Shown here: positions 9,746 through 20,679 of the stretch, piece after piece | Numbering within the stretch: position 1 is the stretch's first letter | How the letters are laid out: each line of letters opens with the position of its first letter | NCBI GenBank assembly: GCA_002423185.1 | Contig: DIUX01000002.1 | Coordinates: 372,001-436,000, forward strand | Source: Micavibrio sp. UBA6147 | Lineage (GTDB): Bacteria; Pseudomonadota; Alphaproteobacteria; Micavibrionales; UBA1664 | Length of the DNA: 64,000 bases | Direction of reading: 5' to 3' | Made by a program: the position numbers and the translations under genes | Notes under the pieces: model-generated | Databases searched by the model: none | What the model was told of the DNA's origin: nothing | The model's input: the letters and a program-made list of their open reading frames with translations, nothing else

Positions 9746-9848
9746 TGCTGTGCGGCGGTGTATCTGCCGCCCATTGTATATTGAGACCTTATTAAGTATA
9801 ACAAACGGGTAGTAACCTAACGTACTTCAAGTTCAATCGAGGGTAAAA

Positions 9849-12800
9849 ATGTCTAACGCTGCTTTCACGTCAAATGCTCAGGAATGCTCATCCACCGTCA
9901 CCGGATACTCTATCCAGATGCCGTGTGAAGGGGCGCACCAAGGGGCAAACATCCCGTCCGACACTCCCACCGAGTTCGCTTTCGGGGTCGCAGACCTTAA
10001 CAGCATGACCTTGATTGAAGGTGGCGCGCTGCTCCTGACCTTCATTAACGGAAGCACCCTGACACTGGAAAATTTTGCCGAGGCAAAAAACAATCCGGCA
10101 AACCCGACCATCACCTTTTCCGATGGAACCGTGATGAACATGCAAACATTGTTCGGTGCCCTCGAACAAGACATGAACAATGCGAAGCCCGTTGCCGATA
10201 TTTTGAACGTTGTCATCACCAAACCGGTTGGCGCCATCGGCGAAACCGCGCTTGAATTCACCCGTGAAGACAATACCAATTACACGTTGGGCTTTGGCAA
10301 AGACGATATCGCCAAAACCGAACGCGATGGCGACACCCTCACCATCACGTTCAAAGACGGCACAACGCTCGTCTTGCGTGACTTCGGCGTTGACGGCGAA
10401 AACCCTGCCCCGATGACTCTTGCCGACGGCACGGTCATTCCCGCTGATGACCTCATCACGGCGCTCAACACCTCGGTTATTGAGCAAATTCAAGAGGTTG
10501 TGAACGTCAAAGAAATCGCCGCCGTTGAACCCGCCGCCGGCCAACCGCAAAAAATTACCAAAACCGATTCAGCCGGCGCCGATGTCGCCGCAATCGAACC
10601 CGCCGCCGGTGAAGGCACCCAAGGCGCCATTGGTAACACAGGCGCAAACTTCAACAGCGAAGTCGATAGCGGCTCGATTGGCGGCCTCGGCGCGATTGGC
10701 CCAATTGCCCCGACTGCTTTGGCCTTTGACTTGCCGGAAACCGCGACTGAAAACCTTATCATCGCCGCACCGGCGGTTGATTTGCCGCCTTTGCCACCCG
10801 TTCTGACCATGAATGACGTGTCGGGCTTTGAAGACAACCAGATCAATTTGAACATTGACGCCTCCCCCGCTAATCCGGGCGGCACGGAAAATATTTCCAT
10901 CACCATCACCGGCATTCCCACCGGATGGGCAGTGATCGGCAGCGGCACATATAACCCCGCCACCGGTACATGGACATTGAATGTCCCGAACGGCCAATCC
11001 TATAATGGTGGCCCGTTCTTTATTCCGCCTGCCAACAGCGACGCCGACATTAACGATTTGTCCGTTACCGTCACAACCACAGACACAACGACCGGATTGA
11101 CATCCGTCACCACCGGTACGATTGACGTGATCGTGGACGCGGTTGCCGATGTTCCGAACCTCACCGCCGCCGATGCGAACGGATTCGAAGACACTGATAT
11201 TCCGCTGAACATTAACTTCAGCCTCAACGACAATGACGGTTCCGAGGAACTCACTGCCGTTCAAATCTCCGGTGTTCCGGCTGGCTTCACCTTGGTGGGC
11301 GGCACGGATCTTGGCGGCGGCGTATGGTCGGTTCCCCCTGCCAACATCAATACCCTCAGCCTTCGCGGCCCCAATGGGTACAGCGGTTCTGTGCCCCTCA
11401 CCATCACCACAACGGTGACCGAGGTCAACACAACCGACACCGAAACCACATTGGCGAACAACGTGTCCACCGCGACCACCGCATTCAACGTCCATTTCGA
11501 AGCCCTTGCCGATGCGCCGAGCCTTGTTGTCGACAATCCGGTCGTTAAGGAAGACGGTTCTGTTGACATGAACATCTCCGCCACATTGAACGACACGGAC
11601 GGGTCTGAAACCCTCACCGTCACCGTCACCGGTATTGACACGACATGGACGATCAACAATGCCACCGGCACATACAACCCCGCCACCGGCACATGGACAA
11701 TCACCATGCCTGCGGGTCAAAATTTCAGCGGTATTTTGAACTTCACCCCGCCCGCCAACAGCGATGTTGACATGACAAACATCACCGTTTCGGCAACAAC
11801 GGTAGAAAGCTCAAACGGAAGCACAACAACCGCCAGCACGATTGTCGATATTTTGACCGATGCGGTTGCCGACGCCCCGATTCTGACCACCAGCAACGTC
11901 AGTGGACAAAGCGGCGCAAGCTTCGCCCTCAACATCAACAACACATTGACCGACACAGACGGTTCGGAAATCCTCAGCGCCGTAAAAATCAGCGGCCTGC
12001 CCGTTGGCTTCAGCCTCAGCGCCGGAACCGACCTTGGCGGCGGCATCTGGGAAGTCGGCCAAGCCGATCTTGCCGGTTTGCAATTGCTCACCCCTGCCGG
12101 ATTTAACGGCAATATCAGCCTCGGCGTCAGTGTATCCTCCATCGAACAAGTCACCGATGGCGAAATCGACTTGACCGACAACGTCGCGACCGTCACTGGC
12201 ACGATTGACGTTGCCCTGTCCACCACCGCTTCACCACCGACCGTCACCGTCAATGGTACGCACGAAGTCTACGAAGACGGATCGGTGTACGTTCCGTTTT
12301 CTGCCACATTGACAGGCCTCGGCAACGAAGTTTTGACCGTCACCGTCACGGGGATTCCGTCCACATGGACGATTGCCACCGGCGCGGGTAACGGCACGTA
12401 CAACGCCGGCACCGGCACATGGACAATCACCCTGCCGGCCTCGCAAAACTATAATGGCGGCTTGACCTTCACACCGCCCGCAAACTCCGACATTGATTTG
12501 TCGGGTTTGCAAGTCACGGCCTCCGCGCTTGACACAGCCAGCAACACAACCGCCAGCACATCCGCCAACACCACCATCCTTGTCGATGCGGTTGCCGATG
12601 CGCCGACCCTCACCGCCAATGACGCGGCAGGCACCAGCGGTTCGTCGATCTTGTTGAACATCAGCAATGCCCTCACCGACACGGACGGTTCCGAAACCCT
12701 CGGCAAAGTCACGATCAGTGGCGTCCCCGCAGGCTTCACCCTCAACAAAGGCACCGATCTCGGCGGCGGCGTTTGGGAATTGACACAGGCTCAGCTCAAC

Positions 12801-15800
12801 GGCCTTGCCATCAACACCCCCGCGAACGTTGCGGCAAATTTCAGCCTGACCGTCTCCGTCACCTCGACCGAAGGCGTCACGGACAGCGATTTCGACCTTA
12901 CCAACAATACCGCGACCACCACGACAACGCTTGACGTTGACGTCACCGACAACGCCAACCCGCCGACCATCACGGTTGCAGGCTCGCACCAAGTTCTCGA
13001 AGACGGCTCGATCCTCGTTCCGTTCTCGGTTGCCTTGAACGGCTCGGTCAACGAAGTTTTGACCGTTACGCTCAGCGGCGTTCCATCAACATGGACGGTC
13101 ACAACGGGCGCAGGTAACGGCACGTACAACCCCGCCACCGGCACATGGACCATCACCTTGCCGGCTGGCCAAAGCTATAATGGCGGCTTGACCTTTGCGC
13201 CTCCGGCCAACTCTGACGTTGACCTGTCCGGCCTGCAAATCAGCGCCAGCGCCTTTGAACCAAGCAGCAGCACAACCGCGACCGCCAACGCCACCACCGG
13301 AATCATTGTTGATGCCGTGGCCGACGCACCGACATTGAACACCACCAATGCATCGGGTTCAGAAGGTGCTGCGATTGACCTCAACATCTCTACCGCCCTC
13401 ACCGACACGGATGGGTCCGAAGTTCTCGGCAAAATCAAAATCAGCGGCCTGCCCGCTGGGTTCAGCCTCAACAAAGGCACGGATCTTGGCGGCGGCGTTT
13501 GGGAAGTCACGAAGGCTCAGCTTTCCGGTCTCAAACTCAACACCCCCAATGGGTTCTTCGGCAATGTTCCGTTGACCGTGTCCGTCACATCGACGGAACA
13601 AGTCACCGACACCGATTTCAACCTGACCAACAACACGGCGACAACGACCAAAATCCTGAACGTCACCATCAACGACACGGCGAATCCGCCGACCTTGAAT
13701 GTTGACGGCACGCACCAAGTGCTGGAAGACGGTTCAGTGTACGTTCCATTTTCCGCCACATTGAACGGCTCGGCGAACGAAGTCCTGACCGTTACGGTTG
13801 CGGGCATTCCGTCCACATGGACGATCACCACGGGCGCAGGCAACGGCACGTACAATGCCGCCACCGGCACATGGACAATCACCCTGCCCGCGGGTCAAAA
13901 CTATAATGGCGGCCTGACCTTCGCGCCGCCTGCGAACTCCGACATCGACTTGTCGGGTCTGCAAGTCACCGCCAATGCGTACGTCCCCGCCACCAACACG
14001 AATTCTTCGGTGTCCGAAGTTGTACGGATTGTTGTGGACGCGGTTGCCGATGCTCCGACCCTCACCGCAAGCAATGTCGCGGGTGAAGCAGGCGACCAGA
14101 TCGCCCTGAATATCGGCGCCGCCTTGACCGACACAGACGGCTCGGAAACACTCAGCAAAGTCACCATCAGCGGCCTGCCTGCAGGGTTCAGCCTCAGCGC
14201 CGGAACCAACCTCGGTGGCGGCGTGTGGGAAGTGACCAAGGCTCAACTCACCGGCCTCAAGCTCAACACACCTGCTGGATATGACGGCAACTTCTCGCTC
14301 GGCGTATCGGTCACATCGACCGAAGGCGTTACGGACGGTGAATTTAACCTCACCAACAACACCGCCACCACCACAGGCACATTCAATGTTGTCGTAACCG
14401 ATCCTGTAAGCCCTCCGACCCTGACCGTTGCCGGCACGCATCAAGTGCTTGAGGACGGTTCTATCGTTGTGCCGATTGCCGCCACATTGAACGGCGGCGC
14501 GGGTCAAGTCCTGACCGTCACGGTCACCGGCATTGACTCGAGCTGGACAATCGCCACAGGTGCAGGCAACGGCACGTACAACGCCGCTACGGGAACATGG
14601 ACAATCACCCTGCCCGCTGGCACGAATTACAATGGCGGCCTGACCTTCACCCCGCCTGCGGACTCAGATGTTGACATGACGGGTATTTCCGTCACCGCAA
14701 CGGCGAGCAAAAACGGCCAAACCGAAACCACAACCAAAGCCACCCAAGTTATTGTGGACGCGGTTGCAGACGCCCCGACTCTCACCGCAGCCAACGCCAA
14801 CGGCAACAGCAACACCGCCGTTGCCCTGAACATCAATGCAGCGTTGAAGGACACGGACGGTTCCGAAACCCTCGGCAAGATCAAGATCAGCGGCCTGCCC
14901 GCTGGCTTCAGCCTCAGCGCCGGAACAAACCTCGGCGGCGGCGTTTGGGAAGTCACCAAGGCACAGCTCACAGGCCTCAAACTGAACGTTCCGAATAACT
15001 ACAGCGGCAACGTATCGCTCGGCCTGTCTGTCACCACGACAGAAGGCGTGACCGACACGGACTTTAACCTGACCAACAACACCGCGACGACCACCACGTC
15101 TTTGACGGTTGCGATCACCGACTTGCCGAACACCCCGACATTGAATGTTGCGGGCGTACACCAAGTCAAAGAAGACGGCACTGTCTTCTTGCCGATCGAG
15201 GCCACATTGAACGGGTCTTCGCGTGAAGTTCTCACCGTTACCGTCACCGGCATCGGCGCGAACTGGACTGTGACCGCAGGGACAGGCACGTACAACGCCG
15301 CCACAGGCACATGGACAATCACCTTGCCCGCCGGCACCAATTACAATGGCGGCCTGAGCCTCAAACCACCGGCCAACAGCGATGTTGACCTCACGAGCAT
15401 CAACGTCACCGCGAGCGCCTATGAGCCAAGCAGTGGCACCTCCGCGACCGCCACAGCCAACACATCGGTTGTTGTCGACGCGGTTGCCGACGCCCCGACT
15501 CTCACCGTCATCAACGCAGGCTCACTCGAAGGCGTGTCCGCGAATCTCAGCATCTCAACCGCTGTGACCGATACGGATGGCTCCGAAAGCATCACAAAAA
15601 TTCAGATTTCCGGCCTTCCGGCTGGGTTCTCGCTCAACAAAGGCACCGACCTTGGCAGCGGCATTTGGGAATTGACTCCGGCGCAATTGTCGGGCTTGAA
15701 GCTCAACCCTCCCGCCACCTATTACGGCACGGTTGATTTGACGGTTACATCCTTCGTTAAGGACACACCGAGCGATACAGAATTCGACACCAGCGACAAC

Positions 15801-18800
15801 ACCGCCAGTGTATCGAAAAACCTGCGCGTCACCTTCTCCGACCTTCCGAACCCGCCGACATTGGATGTCGATGGCGTTCACAAAGTCTATGAAGATGGAT
15901 CAGTCTTCGTTCCGGTCGGCGCGACATTGAACGGTTCTCCGAACGAAGTCTTGATCGTTACGATCACAGGCATTAACCCGAGCTGGTCAATCGTAACAGG
16001 CGCCGGCAACGGCACGTACAACGCGGCGACAGGCACATGGACAATCACCTTGCCCGCTGGCCAAAACTACAATGGCGGCATCACCTTTAAGCCACCAGTC
16101 AACAGCGACATCGACCTGACCGGATTGCAAGTCACGGCGCAAGCCTATTTGCCCTCCGCGAACCAAAGCTCCTCCGTGAGCGAAACAATCCGCATCATCG
16201 TTGACGCGGTTGCCGATGCCCCGACTCTGACCACCGCTAACGCCAATGGCGAGGCTGGCACTGCCATTGCCCTCAACATCGGCGCGGCGCTCACCGACAC
16301 GGACGGCTCCGAAGTTCTTGGAAAAATCAAAATCAGCGGCCTGCCAAATGGTTTCAGCCTTAGCGCAGGAACAAACCTCGGCGGCGGCGTTTGGGAAGTC
16401 ACCAAGGCACAGCTCACCGGCCTCAAACTCAACACGGTTGACGGCTACCAAGGCAATGTAAACCTCACGGTTGCCGTTACCTCGACCGAACAAGTCACGG
16501 ATAACGATTTTGACCTGACCAACAACACCGCCACCACCACCAAAACTTTGGTTGTGTCGGTGAGCGATCCGGTTGAGCCTCCGACCTTGAATGTTGCGGG
16601 CGAACACAGAGTCCTTGAAGACGGCTCCGTCCTCTTGCCGATCTCTGCCACATTGAACGGCGCGAACGAAGTTCTCTCGATCAAACTGACGGGTATTCCG
16701 TCAACGTGGACGGTCACAACGGGCGCCTCGAACGGCACGTACAACGCGGCAACAGGCACATGGACAATCACCTTGCCTGCTGGCCAAAACTACAATGGCG
16801 GCATCACGGTAAAACCACCGGCCAACAGCGATGTTGACCTGACGGGCATTACCGTCACCGCGACGGCAACCAAGAACGGCACCACCGCCACCGATACCGA
16901 AGTCACGAAAGTGATTGTTGATGCGGTTGCTGACGCGCCGACCTTGACGGCTGCCAACGCCACAGGCACCGAAGGCACACAGATTGCCCTCAATATCTCC
17001 ACCGCTGTCACCGACACGGATGGATCGGAAAGCATCACGAAAGTTGTCATCTCCGGTCTTCCGGCTGGGTTCAGCCTCAACAAAGGCACGAGCCTCGGCA
17101 ACGGCGAATGGCAATTGACGACGGCGCAACTGACTGGCCTCAAGCTCATCACGCCTGCGAACAGCAACGGCACGTACAGCTTGACCGTCAAGTCCTACGT
17201 CAAAGACACCCCGACCGACACGGATTACATCACGACCAATAACGAGGCCGTGACCACCAAGACCTTGTCTGTCACCGTCAATGATACGCCTGTGACCCCG
17301 CCGACCCTTATTGTCGCCGGCGAACACAGAGTGCTCGAAGACGGTTCTGTCCACCTGCCCATCAAGGCCAGCTTGAACGGCACGGACGGTCAAGAAACTC
17401 TATCGATCAAGCTGACGGGTATTCCGTCAAGCTGGACAGTCACCGTTGGCTCGGCGAACGGATCATACAATGCCGCCACCGGCACTTGGACGATCACCTT
17501 GCCGAAAAACACCAATTATGACGGCGGCATCACGGTAAAACCACCGGCCAACAGCGATGTTGACCTCACCGGCATTACTGTCACCGCGACAGCAACCAAG
17601 AACGGCACCACCGCCACCGACACCGAAGTCACCAAAGTGATTGTCGATGCGGTTGCTGATGCGCCGACCTTGACGGCTGCCAACGCTACCGGCACCGAAG
17701 GCACACAGATTGCCCTCAATATCGCGACCGCTGTTACCGACACGGATGGTTCGGAAAGCATCACGAAAGTGGTCATTTCCGGTCTGCCCTCTGGCTTCAG
17801 CCTCAGCGCTGGCACAAGCCTTGGCGGCGGTTCATGGCAACTGACGACGGCACAACTGACCGGCCTCAAGCTCATCACGCCTGCGAACAGCAATGGCACG
17901 TACAGCTTGACCGTCAAGTCCTATGCCTATGACACCCCGACCGACACGGATTACATCACGACCAATAACGAGGCCGTGACCACCAAGACCTTGTCTGTCA
18001 CCGTCAATGACACCCCTGTGACAACCCCGACACTCGACGTCGCGGGCGAACACAGAGTGCTCGAAGATGGCTCCGTACTCTTGCCGATCAAGGCCACCTT
18101 GAATGGCACGGATGGCCAAGAAGTCCTGTCGATCAAACTCACGGGTATCCCCTCGACTTGGACGGTCACAACGGGCGCCTCGAACGGCACGTACAATGCC
18201 GCAACGGGAACATGGACGATCACCTTGCCTAAAGGTCAAAACTACAATGGCGGCATCACGGTGAAACCACCTGCCAACTCAGATGTTGACCTGACCGGCA
18301 TCACCGTTACCGCTACGGCGACGAAGAACGGCACCACCGCCACCGACACCGAAGTCACGAAAGTGATTGTTGATGCCGTTGCCGATGCGCCGACCTTGAA
18401 CACCGCCAACGCAACCGGCACCGCCGGCGACGGTATTCCGTTGAATATCAGTGCGGCACTCACCGACACGGATGGTTCCGAAGTCTTGAGCAAGATCAAG
18501 ATCAGCGGCATGCCATCCGGCTATACCCTCAGCGCAGGCACCAACCTTGGCGGCGGCGTTTGGGAGTTGACCTCGGCACAATTGACGAACCTCAAGATCA
18601 ACGCGCCACAAAACGCTTCCGGCGCTGTGAATTTGACGGTGTCCGTTACCTCGACCGAACAAGTCACGGATACGGATTACATCACGACCAACAACACGGC
18701 GACCACGACGAAGACCCTCAAAGTCACCGTCAACCCGGACAGCATCCCTGTCTTTGATCCGGTCGGCACCGTCACGGTTGACGAAACCGACCTCAAAAAC

Positions 18801-20546
18801 GGAACGGTTTCGGTCAATGGTCGTGTCACAGCCAATTTCGGTGTTGATGCCCTTGGCGCCTACTCCATTCCCACGGGCGGTCGTTTCACCGCATCCGGAT
18901 CAGTGGCGGGCGCTGCCTTAACATCGGGCGGGGTTGCTGTTGCCGTTACAATTTCCGGCAACAAATACATCGGTAAAGCCGGCAGCATCACGGTCTTTGA
19001 ATTGACCATGAATGCCGACGGCACGTACAGCTTTAAGCAATTTAAACCGCTGGACCATGGCGACATCAACAATTCGAACGAAACGATCCACCTGAACTTC
19101 GAAATCAAGGTCACGGATAATGATGGCGACTCCGCCACCACCACCTTGAAAGTCGGCGTACAGGATGACGGCATCGTCGCGGTTGATGACTGGGTTTGCA
19201 TCCCGACTTGTGACGCCTATGTCAACGGGAACGTCTTGACCGGCGGCAACCCAAGTGTCGGCAATGAGGCGGATAACCTCAGTGTTGACGTCGCCAACAC
19301 CTTGATCGGCGTACACGACCGTTGGGGCAATTACCATGAATTGGTTCCCGGACAATACGCCGCGATTGAAGGCAAGTACGGCAAACTCTACATAGCATCT
19401 GATGGCACGTACAGCTATGAGGTTTTGAATTGGGGCACTATGTTTGACCTCGACCCCAAAGCCTCTGACTTTACGGTCAGCAAACCATCATTGACCCGTG
19501 ACGGCATCACCATCACCGTCAAAGACCCGCTTTATGGCGGTCAGTCAAAAGGTCAATTGACGTGGACAAACAACGGCATCGGGATCACCGGTAACGGCGA
19601 CAACAAAATCAATCCGGGTGAAGTTATTCACACCACCTTCGCGGGATCAGGCGTGTATAACGCATCCTTCTTGCTCGCCGGAATTTCGGCTGGCACGAAG
19701 ATCATTGATTATTGTGTGCTTGTACGCCTGTGTGACGGAACAACCCAGACCATCTTTGGACAAAAAGCCATTCCAGTCGTCGGTGGAGAAGCCCTCCTGA
19801 CCCTCGATACATGGAATGATTTTGACGGCGCGGTTTCGATCCTGAACGTCCAGCTCTACTCCGAAAACACAACGCCGTTCAGCTTCGTCCTGAAAGACGT
19901 TTCGGCGCAGGAACACTTGTTCGACACCTTTGAATATGTCGTTCAAGACGGCGACGGCGACACCGATATGGGGTCGCTCAACCTGTCTGCCAACGCCGAA
20001 GACGTCACTTTCAACACCAGCACGATTTACGTCGGTGCCACCCGCACCGATCCGGGCGACGGTGTTGCGGACGGTACAAACGGCAATGACTTGATCCTTG
20101 GCTGGACATTGAACGACACATTGCGCGGCAATGACGGCGATGACACACTGGCTGGCTGGAGCGGCAATGACACGCTCTATGGCGGCAATGGTGACGATGT
20201 CTTGCTCGGCGAGGCCGGAAGCGATATTCTCTATGGCGGTGCCGGCGCGGATATCTTCGTGGTTGACGGGTCTGATGGCGGCACGGTCTACGACAGAATC
20301 ATGGACTTCAATGCTGCCGAAGGCGACGTGATTGACCTCAGCGCCCTGATCGACGGCTTCAACACCACAACGGACGACATTGCCGATTATGTCCGTGTCG
20401 TTAATTCCGGCGGCAAAGCAATGCTTCAAGTCAATAGCGACGGAGCCGGAGGCGATTGGAAAAACGCGATTTTGATCAACAACAAGGCCTCAACCGCCGT
20501 TAATGTCGAAGAACTCTTCCAAAACGGCAATATCGATGTGACCTAG
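9849..20546 (+). CDS. giant RTX-type adhesin secreted by a type I system
   Basis: A 3565-residue surface or secreted protein. Residues 1-215 hold two related modules, each with a hydrophobic strand, a DG turn and a LENF/LRDF motif, as in N-terminal retention regions of large adhesins. A Pro/Ala-rich linker (about 216-315) has two PAAG motifs at 228-231 and 251-254. Residues 316-2962 are eleven tandem pairs of beta-sandwich repeats, about 241 residues per pair. One domain carries GTYNAATGTWTITLPAG and PPANSDVDL; the other carries DTDGSE, ISGLPAGFSL and NTATTT. A T1SS/VCBS-like region follows. From about 3408 come RTX nonapeptides (GGNGDD, GGAGAD) that bind calcium, then the C-terminal export signal region. 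There is no Sec signal peptide. The next three genes are the matching exporter. Confidence 0.9.
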   Translation: MSNAAFTSNAQECSSTVTGYSIQMPCEGAHQGANIPSDTPTEFAFGVADLNSMTLIEGGALLLTFINGSTLTLENFAEAKNNPANPTITFSDGTVMNMQTLFGALEQDMNNAKPVADILNVVITKPVGAIGETALEFTREDNTNYTLGFGKDDIAKTERDGDTLTITFKDGTTLVLRDFGVDGENPAPMTLADGTVIPADDLITALNTSVIEQIQEVVNVKEIAAVEPAAGQPQKITKTDSAGADVAAIEPAAGEGTQGAIGNTGANFNSEVDSGSIGGLGAIGPIAPTALAFDLPETATENLIIAAPAVDLPPLPPVLTMNDVSGFEDNQINLNIDASPANPGGTENISITITGIPTGWAVIGSGTYNPATGTWTLNVPNGQSYNGGPFFIPPANSDADINDLSVTVTTTDTTTGLTSVTTGTIDVIVDAVADVPNLTAADANGFEDTDIPLNINFSLNDNDGSEELTAVQISGVPAGFTLVGGTDLGGGVWSVPPANINTLSLRGPNGYSGSVPLTITTTVTEVNTTDTETTLANNVSTATTAFNVHFEALADAPSLVVDNPVVKEDGSVDMNISATLNDTDGSETLTVTVTGIDTTWTINNATGTYNPATGTWTITMPAGQNFSGILNFTPPANSDVDMTNITVSATTVESSNGSTTTASTIVDILTDAVADAPILTTSNVSGQSGASFALNINNTLTDTDGSEILSAVKISGLPVGFSLSAGTDLGGGIWEVGQADLAGLQLLTPAGFNGNISLGVSVSSIEQVTDGEIDLTDNVATVTGTIDVALSTTASPPTVTVNGTHEVYEDGSVYVPFSATLTGLGNEVLTVTVTGIPSTWTIATGAGNGTYNAGTGTWTITLPASQNYNGGLTFTPPANSDIDLSGLQVTASALDTASNTTASTSANTTILVDAVADAPTLTANDAAGTSGSSILLNISNALTDTDGSETLGKVTISGVPAGFTLNKGTDLGGGVWELTQAQLNGLAINTPANVAANFSLTVSVTSTEGVTDSDFDLTNNTATTTTTLDVDVTDNANPPTITVAGSHQVLEDGSILVPFSVALNGSVNEVLTVTLSGVPSTWTVTTGAGNGTYNPATGTWTITLPAGQSYNGGLTFAPPANSDVDLSGLQISASAFEPSSSTTATANATTGIIVDAVADAPTLNTTNASGSEGAAIDLNISTALTDTDGSEVLGKIKISGLPAGFSLNKGTDLGGGVWEVTKAQLSGLKLNTPNGFFGNVPLTVSVTSTEQVTDTDFNLTNNTATTTKILNVTINDTANPPTLNVDGTHQVLEDGSVYVPFSATLNGSANEVLTVTVAGIPSTWTITTGAGNGTYNAATGTWTITLPAGQNYNGGLTFAPPANSDIDLSGLQVTANAYVPATNTNSSVSEVVRIVVDAVADAPTLTASNVAGEAGDQIALNIGAALTDTDGSETLSKVTISGLPAGFSLSAGTNLGGGVWEVTKAQLTGLKLNTPAGYDGNFSLGVSVTSTEGVTDGEFNLTNNTATTTGTFNVVVTDPVSPPTLTVAGTHQVLEDGSIVVPIAATLNGGAGQVLTVTVTGIDSSWTIATGAGNGTYNAATGTWTITLPAGTNYNGGLTFTPPADSDVDMTGISVTATASKNGQTETTTKATQVIVDAVADAPTLTAANANGNSNTAVALNINAALKDTDGSETLGKIKISGLPAGFSLSAGTNLGGGVWEVTKAQLTGLKLNVPNNYSGNVSLGLSVTTTEGVTDTDFNLTNNTATTTTSLTVAITDLPNTPTLNVAGVHQVKEDGTVFLPIEATLNGSSREVLTVTVTGIGANWTVTAGTGTYNAATGTWTITLPAGTNYNGGLSLKPPANSDVDLTSINVTASAYEPSSGTSATATANTSVVVDAVADAPTLTVINAGSLEGVSANLSISTAVTDTDGSESITKIQISGLPAGFSLNKGTDLGSGIWELTPAQLSGLKLNPPATYYGTVDLTVTSFVKDTPSDTEFDTSDNTASVSKNLRVTFSDLPNPPTLDVDGVHKVYEDGSVFVPVGATLNGSPNEVLIVTITGINPSWSIVTGAGNGTYNAATGTWTITLPAGQNYNGGITFKPPVNSDIDLTGLQVTAQAYLPSANQSSSVSETIRIIVDAVADAPTLTTANANGEAGTAIALNIGAALTDTDGSEVLGKIKISGLPNGFSLSAGTNLGGGVWEVTKAQLTGLKLNTVDGYQGNVNLTVAVTSTEQVTDNDFDLTNNTATTTKTLVVSVSDPVEPPTLNVAGEHRVLEDGSVLLPISATLNGANEVLSIKLTGIPSTWTVTTGASNGTYNAATGTWTITLPAGQNYNGGITVKPPANSDVDLTGITVTATATKNGTTATDTEVTKVIVDAVADAPTLTAANATGTEGTQIALNISTAVTDTDGSESITKVVISGLPAGFSLNKGTSLGNGEWQLTTAQLTGLKLITPANSNGTYSLTVKSYVKDTPTDTDYITTNNEAVTTKTLSVTVNDTPVTPPTLIVAGEHRVLEDGSVHLPIKASLNGTDGQETLSIKLTGIPSSWTVTVGSANGSYNAATGTWTITLPKNTNYDGGITVKPPANSDVDLTGITVTATATKNGTTATDTEVTKVIVDAVADAPTLTAANATGTEGTQIALNIATAVTDTDGSESITKVVISGLPSGFSLSAGTSLGGGSWQLTTAQLTGLKLITPANSNGTYSLTVKSYAYDTPTDTDYITTNNEAVTTKTLSVTVNDTPVTTPTLDVAGEHRVLEDGSVLLPIKATLNGTDGQEVLSIKLTGIPSTWTVTTGASNGTYNAATGTWTITLPKGQNYNGGITVKPPANSDVDLTGITVTATATKNGTTATDTEVTKVIVDAVADAPTLNTANATGTAGDGIPLNISAALTDTDGSEVLSKIKISGMPSGYTLSAGTNLGGGVWELTSAQLTNLKINAPQNASGAVNLTVSVTSTEQVTDTDYITTNNTATTTKTLKVTVNPDSIPVFDPVGTVTVDETDLKNGTVSVNGRVTANFGVDALGAYSIPTGGRFTASGSVAGAALTSGGVAVAVTISGNKYIGKAGSITVFELTMNADGTYSFKQFKPLDHGDINNSNETIHLNFEIKVTDNDGDSATTTLKVGVQDDGIVAVDDWVCIPTCDAYVNGNVLTGGNPSVGNEADNLSVDVANTLIGVHDRWGNYHELVPGQYAAIEGKYGKLYIASDGTYSYEVLNWGTMFDLDPKASDFTVSKPSLTRDGITITVKDPLYGGQSKGQLTWTNNGIGITGNGDNKINPGEVIHTTFAGSGVYNASFLLAGISAGTKIIDYCVLVRLCDGTTQTIFGQKAIPVVGGEALLTLDTWNDFDGAVSILNVQLYSENTTPFSFVLKDVSAQEHLFDTFEYVVQDGDGDTDMGSLNLSANAEDVTFNTSTIYVGATRTDPGDGVADGTNGNDLILGWTLNDTLRGNDGDDTLAGWSGNDTLYGGNGDDVLLGEAGSDILYGGAGADIFVVDGSDGGTVYDRIMDFNAAEGDVIDLSALIDGFNTTTDDIADYVRVVNSGGKAMLQVNSDGAGGDWKNAILINNKASTAVNVEELFQNGNIDVT
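10797..18735 (+). repeat. eleven tandem about 724-bp coding repeats in the adhesin gene
   Basis: The unit starts recur near 11506, 12234, 12958, 13685, 14413, 15135, 15853, 16578, 17299 and 18025, a period of 718-728 bases after the first pair. Each unit encodes one GTYN-type domain and one DTDGSE-type domain. The last three units (from about 16.6 kb) are nearly identical over long stretches at the DNA level, while the first two are much more diverged, which points to recent duplication or homogenisation at the 3' end. This region is prone to assembly collapse. Confidence 0.9.
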
Positions 20547-20567
20547 TCAAAATTCTGTGATACAGTG

Positions 20568-20600
20568 AGAGCGCAAATAAAAATGCGCTCTTGCTTTTTC
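20568..20600 (+). terminator. intrinsic terminator or attenuator between adhesin and TolC gene
   Basis: AGAGCGCA (20568-20575) pairs with TGCGCTCT (20584-20591) across an 8-base A-rich loop and is followed by TGCTTTTTC. It lies between the adhesin stop and the exporter genes, so partial read-through would give much more adhesin than exporter mRNA. Confidence 0.7.
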
Positions 20601-20679
20601 TATGAATCCATATGATAACAAACCCAAGATATTTTCTTTCAATTTGAAACGGATAAGGCACCTGAGGGTGAAAACAACG

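Noticed and set aside
10569..18239. Long minus-strand open frames opposite the adhesin repeats (for example 10569-11720, 13734-14507).
   Set aside because: They recur at the repeat period, follow the codon pattern of the plus-strand gene and are shadows of it.
10797..18735. Tandem repeats that might suggest a CRISPR array.
   Set aside because: Units are over 700 bases, in frame and protein-coding; there are no short repeats with unique spacers.
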